NCBI GenBank assembly: GCA_900552115.1
Contig: URYP01000029.1
Coordinates: 1-23,287 of the forward strand
Length of the DNA stretch: 23,287 nucleotides
Direction: 5' to 3'
Source of the DNA: an uncultured Oscillospiraceae bacterium
GTDB taxonomy: Bacteria; Bacillota; Clostridia; Oscillospirales; Acutalibacteraceae
This document shows positions 1-7,013 of the stretch, piece after piece. The translations under genes were made by a program, and so were the position numbers. Each line of letters starts with the position of its first letter. Position 1 is the stretch's first letter. Below the pieces are notes generated by a model. That model was not told the origin of the DNA. It saw nothing but the letters and a program-made list of their open reading frames with translations, and did no database searches.

Positions 1-174
1 AAACCCCGCCGGCGGGTCAATGCCCTTGAGCATGTCATGATTCCGGAAACGCAAAAAAACATCCAGTATATTACCATGAAGCTGGATGAAAACGAGCGCA
101 GCACCCAGATTCGGCTGATGAAGGTCAAGGATATGATGCTCGCCCAGGCCCACCATTACGACCAGCCGCTGTAA
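1..174 (+). CDS. ntpD: V-type ATP synthase subunit D, C-terminal end (partial)
   Basis: Reading frame 1 is open from the window edge to TAA at 172-174 and encodes the last 57 residues of a V/A-type ATPase subunit D. The stretch RRVNALEHVMIP, then YITMKLDENERS and RLMKVKDMM, is the highly conserved C-terminal helix of this subunit. Subunit D is the central rotor stalk that couples the A3B3 catalytic head to the membrane ring, acting at the cytoplasmic face of the membrane. The N-terminal part and the rest of the ntp operon lie outside the window. V-type enzymes of this kind are common in anaerobic Clostridia, usually as Na+ or H+ pumps. The gene is followed 15 nt later by a strong terminator, so it is the last gene of its operon. 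The family assignment is confident; the ion specificity cannot be read here. Confidence 0.93.
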   Translation, partial: KPRRRVNALEHVMIPETQKNIQYITMKLDENERSTQIRLMKVKDMMLAQAHHYDQPL

Positions 175-189
175 ACCATACATGAAAAT

Positions 190-226
190 AAACAAGCCCT
201 GACCTGAACGGTCAGGGCTTGTTTAT
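190..226. terminator. Strong convergent intrinsic terminator after V-ATPase operon
   Basis: Positions 190-204 and 210-224 form a perfect 15-bp stem around the 5-nt loop TGAAC. The outer stem is A/T rich (AAACAA/TTGTTT) and is followed by TATTTT on the plus strand and TATTTTC on the minus strand, so it can end transcription from both sides. It lies exactly between the plus-strand V-ATPase gene and the stop codon (242) of the minus-strand gene. Confidence 0.9.
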
Positions 227-241
227 TTTCAAAGAATTGTG

Positions 242-1180
242 TCACTCTAAATCAGACATTACAATTAAAAAGCCGCGTCCGTTTTCATCCATTGCCACAT
301 TTTCTTTGGGATTTGTAATATGCCCAGTTTCTCCGAAATCCACGGTGATCGTTTCCCAAAAAATAGAATACTGTTTTAGTTCCAGTACAGTCTCTGTAAT
401 GGAATAAGTCCTGGAAAATGCTAAATCTTTCAATGCCGATGGAGAAAGATTTTTTTTGGTAAAATCGACATATACACACAAGTCTCCATCTCGATACACT
501 ACGTCGATAATAGATTCATCTTTACGGCTGATGGCGTCCTGAACGGCAACCCTGGCTTGTTCCACAAACATGTCGGAGGAAATGAGTGTTCCCTCGTTTG
601 TAGATACATAATATACGGTGCTATTTGTCGGTTTACCAAGGGTATCCTCCCCAAACAGATCCCGATTACGAATATAGTCCCCGTGCTCGTCTTGTTCAAA
701 AATCACATTTTTCTTGATCAGGCCATCCGTCGCATATATGCCGGAATGGTCACTTTTATCGGTAAAGAGTATCATATACCACTCGAATTCGTTATCTTCG
801 TTGATAACATAATTAAAATACCAATCGGCAAGGCGCTCATCCGTTACCTCATCGGAATTTGTTCGTATGACCGAATATTCACCGATGACGTTGTCCCAGT
901 CACAGATATCCTCATCCGGGGGTTCGGCATCGCTCAAAATTTCTACCGCATCAGCCTTGTCGTAAAGATGTGTTACCGGCTGCCGGGAGGTATTGTCGGA
1001 ATTCTCGTTTTTCATTTCAGCATCGACGTGCGTTTTCCCGGATATATCGTCGGTATTCCCAATGTGACTTACGCTTACTCCGATGACGGCAGAAAGCACA
1101 ATTACAATTATTACCCAGAACCACCACTTTTTATAGATCGGCTTTTTCCCGACGTCAATAGTCTTTTCTTCGTTAATCAT
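242..1180 (-). CDS. Hypothetical single-pass membrane protein with extracytoplasmic domain
   Basis: A 312-aa protein of unknown function. The N-terminus is short and cytoplasmic with Lys/Trp residues (KKPIYKKWW). One hydrophobic segment (about residues 20-40, FWVIIVIVLSAVIGVSV) follows, with no lipobox Cys, then a long acidic, mostly beta-predicted extracytoplasmic region. No catalytic motif or named domain is recognised. The reading frame can start at GTG 1189, but the GGAGG at 1191-1195 would then be only 1 nt away; ATG at 1180 has 10 nt spacing and is preferred. The gene lies 95 nt downstream of the secreted GH43 enzyme on the same strand, with no convincing terminator between them, so co-transcription is possible. 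It ends at the convergent terminator at 190-226. Similar anchored proteins of unknown role are common in Firmicutes; no function is proposed. Confidence 0.8.
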   Translation of the reverse strand: MINEEKTIDVGKKPIYKKWWFWVIIVIVLSAVIGVSVSHIGNTDDISGKTHVDAEMKNENSDNTSRQPVTHLYDKADAVEILSDAEPPDEDICDWDNVIGEYSVIRTNSDEVTDERLADWYFNYVINEDNEFEWYMILFTDKSDHSGIYATDGLIKKNVIFEQDEHGDYIRNRDLFGEDTLGKPTNSTVYYVSTNEGTLISSDMFVEQARVAVQDAISRKDESIIDVVYRDGDLCVYVDFTKKNLSPSALKDLAFSRTYSITETVLELKQYSIFWETITVDFGETGHITNPKENVAMDENGRGFLIVMSDLE

Positions 1181-1274
1181 GGGCTTCACGCCTCCATATA
1201 TTAGCTGGTTTTTGCCTCTTCCAGTGCCATTTTTTGGCCGGCTACCTAGAACAGGGACGTTTTTCCAGACGATG

Positions 1275-4200
1275 CTATTTGGTATAAATCACCTGTATCC
1301 AGTCGGGGTTGTAGCCGGTACCGCTCGCTTCAAAGCGGATCGTATTGGCCTCGCCCGGCTTGAGATCAAACAGCTTGATTTCCACCATTTTGAAGGTACT
1401 CCAGCTTCCGCTGCCCAACAGGGTATATTTCCCATAATCGGTACCGTTGATAATCAGCCGCATCGGTGCGCTGGCGTTGCCGTTCGCAAAACCAAACCGC
1501 AGGATGGCGTCGCCGCCAACTCCCCCGTCCACATTCGTAAATTCAAAGTACGCGCCCGGGCTCTCCAGATTGTGCAGAGTCCTGCCCCCGGACGAGCCAG
1601 CGTCGTTCGCCACATTGACCCCTATCTGCGTGCCCAGCTCCTGTGTGTTGCCAAAGTCGGAATCCTCCGCCTCATGGACGGTATATCCCGCATCCTGATG
1701 GACATCCATCAGTTCGGAGATAACCTGGTCGATAATGACCACCTTTTCTGTCCACCGGGCTTTGAACACCTCGGTCCCCCGGGTCACGCCGCTTTCGTTA
1801 TAGGAATCGATCGTGAAATAATAATCCACGCCTTTGTTCAGGCAATTGAGTACGGTGCTGGTTTTGCCGATGACCTGGAAATGGTTATATAAATGATCGG
1901 GCGTGGTGCCGAAGCGGATGATATAGCCCTGTGCGCCAGGCGCTTTGTCCCAAGACAGAGCCACGGTCCGTTCGTTCTCCTCAAAGCGGTCCAGTTTCAG
2001 ACCATCTGCCCGTGCCGGAGCCTGACCGCCGCCTTCCCCAAATATCCGCAGGCCGCTTAGCGCAAATTTTCCGCCGTTCGGGACCGCGCCTTTATTGGTA
2101 ATCCGCAGATAGCGCATGTTGACCGCCTTGGAAAATTCAACGTAATCGTGCGGTTTGTCTGCGGTATTTTCCGAACGGTCTACCAACGTCATCCAATGCT
2201 TGCCGTCCTGAGAAAATTCCAGCAAATATTGATAATACGTATCCTCTGCCCGGATCGCGGCATCGTTTTTGGTATTCTGATCGGCGAAGTTTGTCTGTAC
2301 AGACCATACGTTGTACCGCTTGCCGAGGTCCACCTGAAGCCATTCGCCCTCGTCTGCCGTCGCGGCGCTCCACCAAGTACGCATACTTTCATCAAAAGCC
2401 TTGGCCGCGCCGTAACCGCCCGAAAGCGCAGAGGAGGCGGTGGCTTTTTTGCCGTTGGAGAGCAGGTTCCAACCGGGGCCGGGGTTCCGAAAGGAATCCT
2501 CCGCTTTGGTGGGAATGTACATGGGATAATCGCTCATGACCGTGTTGGTATACAGGCTGGCATAGGCATCGGTTTCCCTGGCTTTTTCAAACACGGCCGG
2601 ATAGAGGGCGAGCCGCCGCTCAAATGCGTGCCCCACGCTGATGGATACCGTATCCGCCTTCCACCAACGGCCGTCCAAGTCCTCAAACAGGCAGCCATGT
2701 CCCGCCCCCACCATAAAGCCGCTGGCCTTCCAAATTACCGGGCTGTTTTCACAAAAGGTAAACGGACCCATGGGATCGTCCGCCACATAGCAACCATCCG
2801 CGTAGGCGGCGTATTCGGTGCCCGGCACCGCATAGGTCAGGTAGTATTTGTCCTCATGCTTAACCATCCAAGCACCTTCAAGGAAACAGCCGTTGCCATA
2901 TTTGGTGTTGGTGTCGCCCGGCACCTCAAAGCCGTACACGTCCGGATGGGAACTGAAGCACACGATCGGCCCTTTCATCACTTTCATATTGTCGTTCGGG
3001 TCTAGCTTATAGACCGTAATCGGGCTGTCGCTGCTCAAGCCCTGATACAGATACACATAGCCATCGTCATCCAGCAGCATGGAAGGATCGCCCCAGTTGG
3101 CGGGCTGGCCGATGTCCACCCAGGATGACGGATCCATGGGATTGGTGGATTTGAGCATATGGCCGCCCTCGGAATGGGTAAGGTACAAAGTATCCCCTAC
3201 CACGCAGGTAGCTGGGGCAAACTTGACGAACTGGGGCTGTAGTGTAAGGTCCACCTGTACATAGGTCCAGTCGGCTAGATTCGACGAGTACCAATAACCG
3301 GTATTATGAGAGGCAAACAGATAATAGATCCCCTTAAATACCACCACCGCCGGATCAGCGGCTTCCCGCACAACGTTTGGAGCGTAATTGTATTGGTAAT
3401 TCAGATCCAGCGGATTGCAGAAGGTCAGTGGATTGCTATTGATGACGACCTCCGTATTGCCGATCTCCGGTCCCAAACGACTGATTTTTCTCGTCGCATA
3501 CTGTAGGATCAGCAGCGCATCGTTCGCGGTGACGCCATCCTTTGCGTCCACGTCAGCCGCCACGGCCGCCCTGCTGGTTAAGGTGATTTTTCTGGTGGCC
3601 GCCTGCAGGGCCAGCAAGGCGTCGGATGCGGTAACGCCGTCCTTTCCGTCCACATCGCCGTATATTACCGCTACGTCGGTGATGATCAACCCGTCGGAAG
3701 CCCGCTGCAGGGCGGTTAGCGCCATACCAACCTCGCTGCGGGATGCGCCTTCGGCCGCCAGGACAGCCTCTGCGTTGTCCATGGCTTCCTGATAGGCTCC
3801 CCAGGTTTCATCGGTATAGGTCAGGCTTTCATCGGCTGCGGTATCCACCCATGTTTTCAGCTCCGTTTTAAATGCCTCCTCCGCCACATTGCTGAGATAC
3901 AGATTCAAGGCCGTCTCCCGCAGCTGTGTGAGCGTGGCGGAGGCATTGTCGTAAGCCGCCTGGGCGGCGGTCAATGCCTTCCGGTAAGCCGCGTCTGCCG
4001 CCGCGCTCATTGCCGCTTGCGGCTTGTCGTCGATCTCCGCCTTTAAAAGCTCCCGGGCCGCTGCAACGGTGTCCGGGATCGGGCGACCGTAAACGTCGCG
4101 TGTGAGATCTACCAGACAGGCGGAGCGTATTTCCATACGAATGCCGCTGTCCGCCCCGTTCAGGGGAATATCGTTATAATCCGCCACAATCAGGCTGGAC

Positions 4201-4664
4201 AACCGGGTGCTCCCCTGTGCTGTCATTTCCCGGAGCGGCAGGAGAATCGTCGCCCATTCGCCCGCCGCACGAACGGATTCCGGCATTGCCTGAGTAGGCG
4301 ATGCGGTTTTCAGCCGTTCGTTACCGGAGGAATCGGCCAGCTTGACCCAGCCGTTGCGTACCCATTGCAGGGAACCAGCTCCGGTTACACCATCGGTACG
4401 GGTGATCTTCATTTCAAATTGAATCGCCAAATTCTCCGCGGCGTAGCCCTCCATCTTGACTGGTATCGGAGCGTTAATCGTTATCTCTGCCAAGCCCTGT
4501 CCGGGAATATCCTTTTCCGCCCTTTCGTCCGGATCCTGAAACCGTCCGATTACAGCATAAGTATCCGTCGGTTTTTCTTCAGCCGCCGCAAACGGGGATA
4601 CGCCAATACAGGCGATTACCATAGTCGCTACAGAAAACGCGGATATCCATTTTTTCAGGCACAT
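1275..4664 (-). CDS. Secreted multidomain GH43-family enzyme with internal dockerin
   Basis: A 1129-aa secreted enzyme. Visible order: signal peptide (1-28, cut near AAA/EE); an N-terminal beta-rich region (about 35-190); a helical FIVAR-like segment (about 205-325); a type I dockerin with two loops (334-396, DVDGKDGVTASD and DVDAKDGVTAND); a GH43-type five-bladed propeller (about 412-715); an F5/8 (discoidin)-like domain (about 732-876); an FN3-like domain (885-970); and a C-terminal CBM6/35-like module (about 995-1129). The GH43 triad is recognisable as D437 (REAADPAV, base), D526 (WGDPSM, pKa modulator) and E596 (FLEGAWM, acid). Family members remove arabinose or xylose from plant polysaccharides; the exact substrate cannot be read. 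Start ATG has AAAGGAGG 8 nt upstream. The dockerin lies in the middle of the chain rather than at the usual C-terminus, with the catalytic and binding modules after it. Confidence 0.9.
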   Translation of the reverse strand: MCLKKWISAFSVATMVIACIGVSPFAAAEEKPTDTYAVIGRFQDPDERAEKDIPGQGLAEITINAPIPVKMEGYAAENLAIQFEMKITRTDGVTGAGSLQWVRNGWVKLADSSGNERLKTASPTQAMPESVRAAGEWATILLPLREMTAQGSTRLSSLIVADYNDIPLNGADSGIRMEIRSACLVDLTRDVYGRPIPDTVAAARELLKAEIDDKPQAAMSAAADAAYRKALTAAQAAYDNASATLTQLRETALNLYLSNVAEEAFKTELKTWVDTAADESLTYTDETWGAYQEAMDNAEAVLAAEGASRSEVGMALTALQRASDGLIITDVAVIYGDVDGKDGVTASDALLALQAATRKITLTSRAAVAADVDAKDGVTANDALLILQYATRKISRLGPEIGNTEVVINSNPLTFCNPLDLNYQYNYAPNVVREAADPAVVVFKGIYYLFASHNTGYWYSSNLADWTYVQVDLTLQPQFVKFAPATCVVGDTLYLTHSEGGHMLKSTNPMDPSSWVDIGQPANWGDPSMLLDDDGYVYLYQGLSSDSPITVYKLDPNDNMKVMKGPIVCFSSHPDVYGFEVPGDTNTKYGNGCFLEGAWMVKHEDKYYLTYAVPGTEYAAYADGCYVADDPMGPFTFCENSPVIWKASGFMVGAGHGCLFEDLDGRWWKADTVSISVGHAFERRLALYPAVFEKARETDAYASLYTNTVMSDYPMYIPTKAEDSFRNPGPGWNLLSNGKKATASSALSGGYGAAKAFDESMRTWWSAATADEGEWLQVDLGKRYNVWSVQTNFADQNTKNDAAIRAEDTYYQYLLEFSQDGKHWMTLVDRSENTADKPHDYVEFSKAVNMRYLRITNKGAVPNGGKFALSGLRIFGEGGGQAPARADGLKLDRFEENERTVALSWDKAPGAQGYIIRFGTTPDHLYNHFQVIGKTSTVLNCLNKGVDYYFTIDSYNESGVTRGTEVFKARWTEKVVIIDQVISELMDVHQDAGYTVHEAEDSDFGNTQELGTQIGVNVANDAGSSGGRTLHNLESPGAYFEFTNVDGGVGGDAILRFGFANGNASAPMRLIINGTDYGKYTLLGSGSWSTFKMVEIKLFDLKPGEANTIRFEASGTGYNPDWIQVIYTK

Positions 4665-4705
4665 AATTCCATCCTCCTTTTGTAAAATAATTCCAATCTT
4701 TATTC

Positions 4706-4734
4706 ACTATACATCTTTTTTTCATTCAATGCAA
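4706..4734 (-). promoter_or_regulatory. Candidate SigA-type promoter of the GH43 gene
   Basis: On the minus strand TTGCAT (4734-4729) and TATAGT (4711-4706) are separated by exactly 17 nt and lie about 42 nt upstream of the GH43 start codon. The -10 matches 5 of 6 consensus positions and the -35 only 3 of 6, so this is a plausible but unproven vegetative promoter. Confidence 0.4.
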
Positions 4735-4743
4735 CACCCGATA

Positions 4744-4785
4744 TTGAAACGCACCCGCCGTTTCCGGGTGGAAACGGCGGGTGCG
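4744..4785 (-). terminator. Intrinsic terminator after collagen-like gene 1
   Basis: A perfect 16-bp GC-rich stem (4750-4765 with 4770-4785) closes the 4-nt loop GGGT. On the minus strand it is followed by TTTCAATAT, a short U-rich tail. It lies 54 nt downstream of the collagen-like gene stop (4840) and upstream of the GH43 promoter, so it separates the two transcripts. Confidence 0.75.
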
Positions 4786-4839
4786 ATCGCCATTTTTAGA
4801 CGGCCGGTTACAGAAATTTTATCCCTCCGGCTGCAATCT

Positions 4840-5787
4840 TCAGGACAGTCTTATTACCGTAAGCGTGGCGCCGTTGCCGCCCTGCAGCACCGCTGCTCCC
4901 GCCAAGCCAAAAAGCTGGAGGGTAAGGGTATCCCCTGCGGTTAGAGTAGCAAAGGTGGTCGCGGCAAACGAACCGACCGATGCGACAGGGGCAAACGTTG
5001 AGCCTGCCAACGCGGTCCCATTGCGCAGCACACGGGACGACATCAGTAAAGCGGCTGTCGTCGATACCCGATAAGACACCGAGTAGGTGCCGGTTGCCGG
5101 TACCGTAAAAACGGTGCTATTACCGTCCACCGTGAAGCCGTCCAAGACCTGGTTGTTCGGCAGTGGTACGGCGGTGCCGCCCAGAATAACCGCAATAGTG
5201 CTGCCGTTCGTATTGGTAGCGTTCATACTGGTGGCCGTTACCGCCGGACCAGTAGGTCCAGTCGGGCCGGTGGCTCCTGTGGCTCCGGCGGTGCCCGCCG
5301 CGCCGGTAGGGCCGGTAGGCCCCGTAGCTCCTGCCATGCCGGCAGCTCCCGCTGCACCTGTGGGACCTGTAGGACCCGTAGCACCTGTTGTACCAGTGGT
5401 TCCCGTTGCACCGGTGGGTCCGGTGGGGCCGGCTGGAATGGTGAATAACAGCTGAGCTCCGACGGGGGTAAACGTTTCGTCAACGTTTGCCTGGGTACCG
5501 GGATCACCCGTTACCGTCCCGGCCACCGTGATAACCGGCGTTACTCCGGACGGGCCGGTGGCTCCCGTAGGCCCGGTAGCGCCCATGGCTCCGGTCGTAC
5601 CCGCCGCACCGGTAGGTCCAGTCGGGCCGGTAGGGCCGGTTGGACCGGTCGCTCCCGTAGGGCCCGTGGGACCTCCCGCAGGACCTGTGGGGCCGGTAGG
5701 GCCGGGAATACCCTGGGGTCCCTGCGGCCCCACACAACAACCGCATGGCCTTGATGGGCAGCACCGGTCATTATCATAACAATTCAT
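4840..5787 (-). CDS. BclA-like collagen-repeat spore surface protein 1
   Basis: A 315-aa collagen-like protein. Residues 1-19 form a Cys-rich head (MNCYDNDRCCPSRPCGCC). Two Gly-X-Y tracts, mostly GPTG/GATG, cover about 20-82 and 119-182, split by a linker containing GVTPVITVAGTVTGDPGT. The C-terminal 133 residues form a compact beta-rich domain (VLDGFTVDGNSTVFTVP, then TYSVSYRV) resembling the trimeric jelly-roll tip of exosporium BclA-type filaments. Such proteins usually form trimeric hair-like fibres on the outer spore surface. The frame is open from 5847, but the start is set at ATG 5787 because AGGAG lies 8 nt upstream and the extra 20 residues look non-coding. A sporulation-type promoter sits at 5853-5879 and a terminator follows at 4750-4785, so the gene is monocistronic. 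Thr-rich repeats are likely glycosylated; that is inference. Confidence 0.88.
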   Translation of the reverse strand: MNCYDNDRCCPSRPCGCCVGPQGPQGIPGPTGPTGPAGGPTGPTGATGPTGPTGPTGPTGAAGTTGAMGATGPTGATGPSGVTPVITVAGTVTGDPGTQANVDETFTPVGAQLLFTIPAGPTGPTGATGTTGTTGATGPTGPTGAAGAAGMAGATGPTGPTGAAGTAGATGATGPTGPTGPAVTATSMNATNTNGSTIAVILGGTAVPLPNNQVLDGFTVDGNSTVFTVPATGTYSVSYRVSTTAALLMSSRVLRNGTALAGSTFAPVASVGSFAATTFATLTAGDTLTLQLFGLAGAAVLQGGNGATLTVIRLS

Positions 5788-5832
5788 AAAATCAACTCCT
5801 AAAAAGTTGAGAAGCATGGAAGAACGTTGAAC

Positions 5833-5848
5833 ATTGAGGATCCTCAAT
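5833..5848. promoter_or_regulatory. Perfect 16-bp palindrome at the collagen-1 transcription start region
   Basis: ATTGAGGATCCTCAAT is perfectly self-complementary and lies 4 nt downstream of the -10 element (5860-5853) of the minus-strand promoter, where transcription should begin. It could be an operator or a small hairpin in the 5' leader. No binding protein can be named. Confidence 0.4.
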
Positions 5849-5852
5849 CAAC

Positions 5853-5879
5853 AGTATATGGACATGCCGTAAAAAAGGT
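5853..5879 (-). promoter_or_regulatory. SigE/SigK-type sporulation promoter, collagen-like gene 1
   Basis: Read on the minus strand, AC (5879-5878) is followed after 17 nt by CATATACTG (from 5860). This fits the mother-cell sporulation sigma pattern (SigK: AC and CATAnnnTA; SigE -10: CATACAnT). The same -10 stands before collagen-like gene 2 and cotJA. Confidence 0.55.
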
Positions 5880-5979
5880 ACCCGTAATTGAAACCGGACC
5901 GTTTATGCTTTAACAAGACGGTCCAGGTATCTCCCCCTTTTTGATTCGTGCGGCCATATAAACTTAAAAAAACCATCCA

Positions 5980-6015
5980 ATAAAAAAGCCTGCCGTGTTC
6001 ATACGACAGGCTTTT
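5980..6015 (-). terminator. Intrinsic terminator after collagen-like gene 2
   Basis: AAAAGCCTG (5984-5992) pairs with CAGGCTTTT (6007-6015), and the stem continues inward for 3 more pairs past one mismatch to a 6-nt loop. On the minus strand it ends in a run of T residues, as expected for termination of the gene ending at 6085. Confidence 0.75.
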
Positions 6016-6084
6016 GCACAGAATGAAAAGTGGGGCCGTTATAACCATACGATCAAAGCCGAACAGCCACGTAAATCGTAAAGG

Positions 6085-6885
6085 CTATTTGGTTAATACT
6101 TCCGCTTTGCAGGCCGACACAAACGTCGGATCACTGTTGTTGTTGCCAACCAATACCAGCATCCCAAATTCATTGCGCAGAACGGTGCCCTGGGCCACCG
6201 TCTGCCCTCCGGCATTGATATCCACCCCGGTTGTACCGACCGGCAGATACGAGCGCACCGCGGCTTCGCAGTCCGCTCCGCAGCCTTCCGGCGCCGGCAC
6301 CGGTGCGGGCAGATAGGTGATGGCATTGTTGTACATGGCGCTGACGATCCTTACAGCGACAATGCGGCAGATGGAAAGCGCTTCCTGCGGTACTCCCTGG
6401 TTATTGGTGAGCTGCAGCAGGCCATAATCCGGCGCCGGGATCAGGGAGCCCAAACGGCCGCTGGCATTGTTGCCGCTTTCCATAGCCACAATGACATTAT
6501 CCGTGGGATACAACGTAATTAACTGCTGCAATACGTTGATCATTTGCTGGACACAGGCACAATCCACACCGTTACCGCCGGGACCGGTTGGGCCCGTGGC
6601 TCCGATTGGACCAGTAGGACCGGTGGGACCGGTGGCTCCTGTGGCTCCGGTTGGACCAGTGGGGCCGGTGGGACCGGTCGGACCACCATCGGATCCGGCA
6701 GGGCCAGTGGGACCCGTCGGCCCTGTCGGGCCGGACGGGCCGGGGATTCCGGTGGGACCGGTGGGGCCGGTTGGCCCCGCAGGTCCCGTCGGGCCGGTGC
6801 AGCAGCACGGACGCGACGGGCAATTACACGAACAGCGGCAGGACCGGTCATATACCGGACCGCGTTCGTCATCAAAATAACTCAT
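6085..6885 (-). CDS. Collagen-repeat spore surface protein 2 with Cys-rich head
   Basis: A 266-aa collagen-like protein. The head (1-30) is Cys-rich (SCRCSCNCPSRPCCC), a Gly-X-Y tract of mainly GPTG covers about 31-106, and a 160-residue C-terminal domain begins CACVQQMINVLQQLITLYP and contains SGRLGSLIPAP and NQGVPQEALSICRI. That tail differs from the BclA-like tip of protein 1; I recognise it only as a type attached to collagen-like proteins of Clostridia, without known function. The start is ATG 6885 with GGGAGG 7 nt upstream; a TTG two codons earlier is less likely. A sporulation-type promoter lies at 6933-6958 and a terminator at 5984-6015. The shared CPSRPC motif with protein 1 suggests a common way of anchoring or disulfide cross-linking at the spore surface (inference). 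Confidence 0.85.
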   Translation of the reverse strand: MSYFDDERGPVYDRSCRCSCNCPSRPCCCTGPTGPAGPTGPTGPTGIPGPSGPTGPTGPTGPAGSDGGPTGPTGPTGPTGATGATGPTGPTGPIGATGPTGPGGNGVDCACVQQMINVLQQLITLYPTDNVIVAMESGNNASGRLGSLIPAPDYGLLQLTNNQGVPQEALSICRIVAVRIVSAMYNNAITYLPAPVPAPEGCGADCEAAVRSYLPVGTTGVDINAGGQTVAQGTVLRNEFGMLVLVGNNNSDPTFVSACKAEVLTK

Positions 6886-6932
6886 GAACAAACCTCCCGT
6901 TAAATCAAGAGATAACGGACCTCACTCTGTCC

Positions 6933-6958
6933 AGTATATGACAGCTCCTCCGGTTTGT
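6933..6958 (-). promoter_or_regulatory. SigE/SigK-type sporulation promoter, collagen-like gene 2
   Basis: On the minus strand AC (6958-6957), a 16-nt spacer, then CATATACTG (from 6940), about 48 nt upstream of the start codon. It is the same -10 nonamer as at the collagen-1 and cotJ promoters. Confidence 0.55.
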
Positions 6959-7013
6959 CCTATGCCTGCCATCGGCCCCATTGATTCAGTACTGGTTTGC
7001 CTGCGCCTATGGT

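Noticed and set aside
557..1204. 215-aa plus-strand open frame opposite the membrane protein
   Set aside because: No recognisable domain and no ribosome binding site; the minus frame has a good start site and a clear membrane segment.
2148..3005. 285-aa plus-strand open frame inside the GH43 gene
   Set aside because: It is antisense to the conserved GH43 and discoidin-like domains and has no similarity of its own.
5238..6823. GPT-repeat DNA as a CRISPR or intergenic tandem repeat array
   Set aside because: The repeats are 9-18 nt, irregular, lack spacers, and encode continuous Gly-X-Y protein.
5087..6880. Long plus-strand open frames opposite the collagen-like genes (for example 5087-5455, 5528-5779, 6467-6880)
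   Set aside because: Gly-Pro-Thr codon repeats leave the antisense frames without stops and give low-complexity GPV-type peptides. They have no ribosome binding site and the minus-strand genes explain the region.
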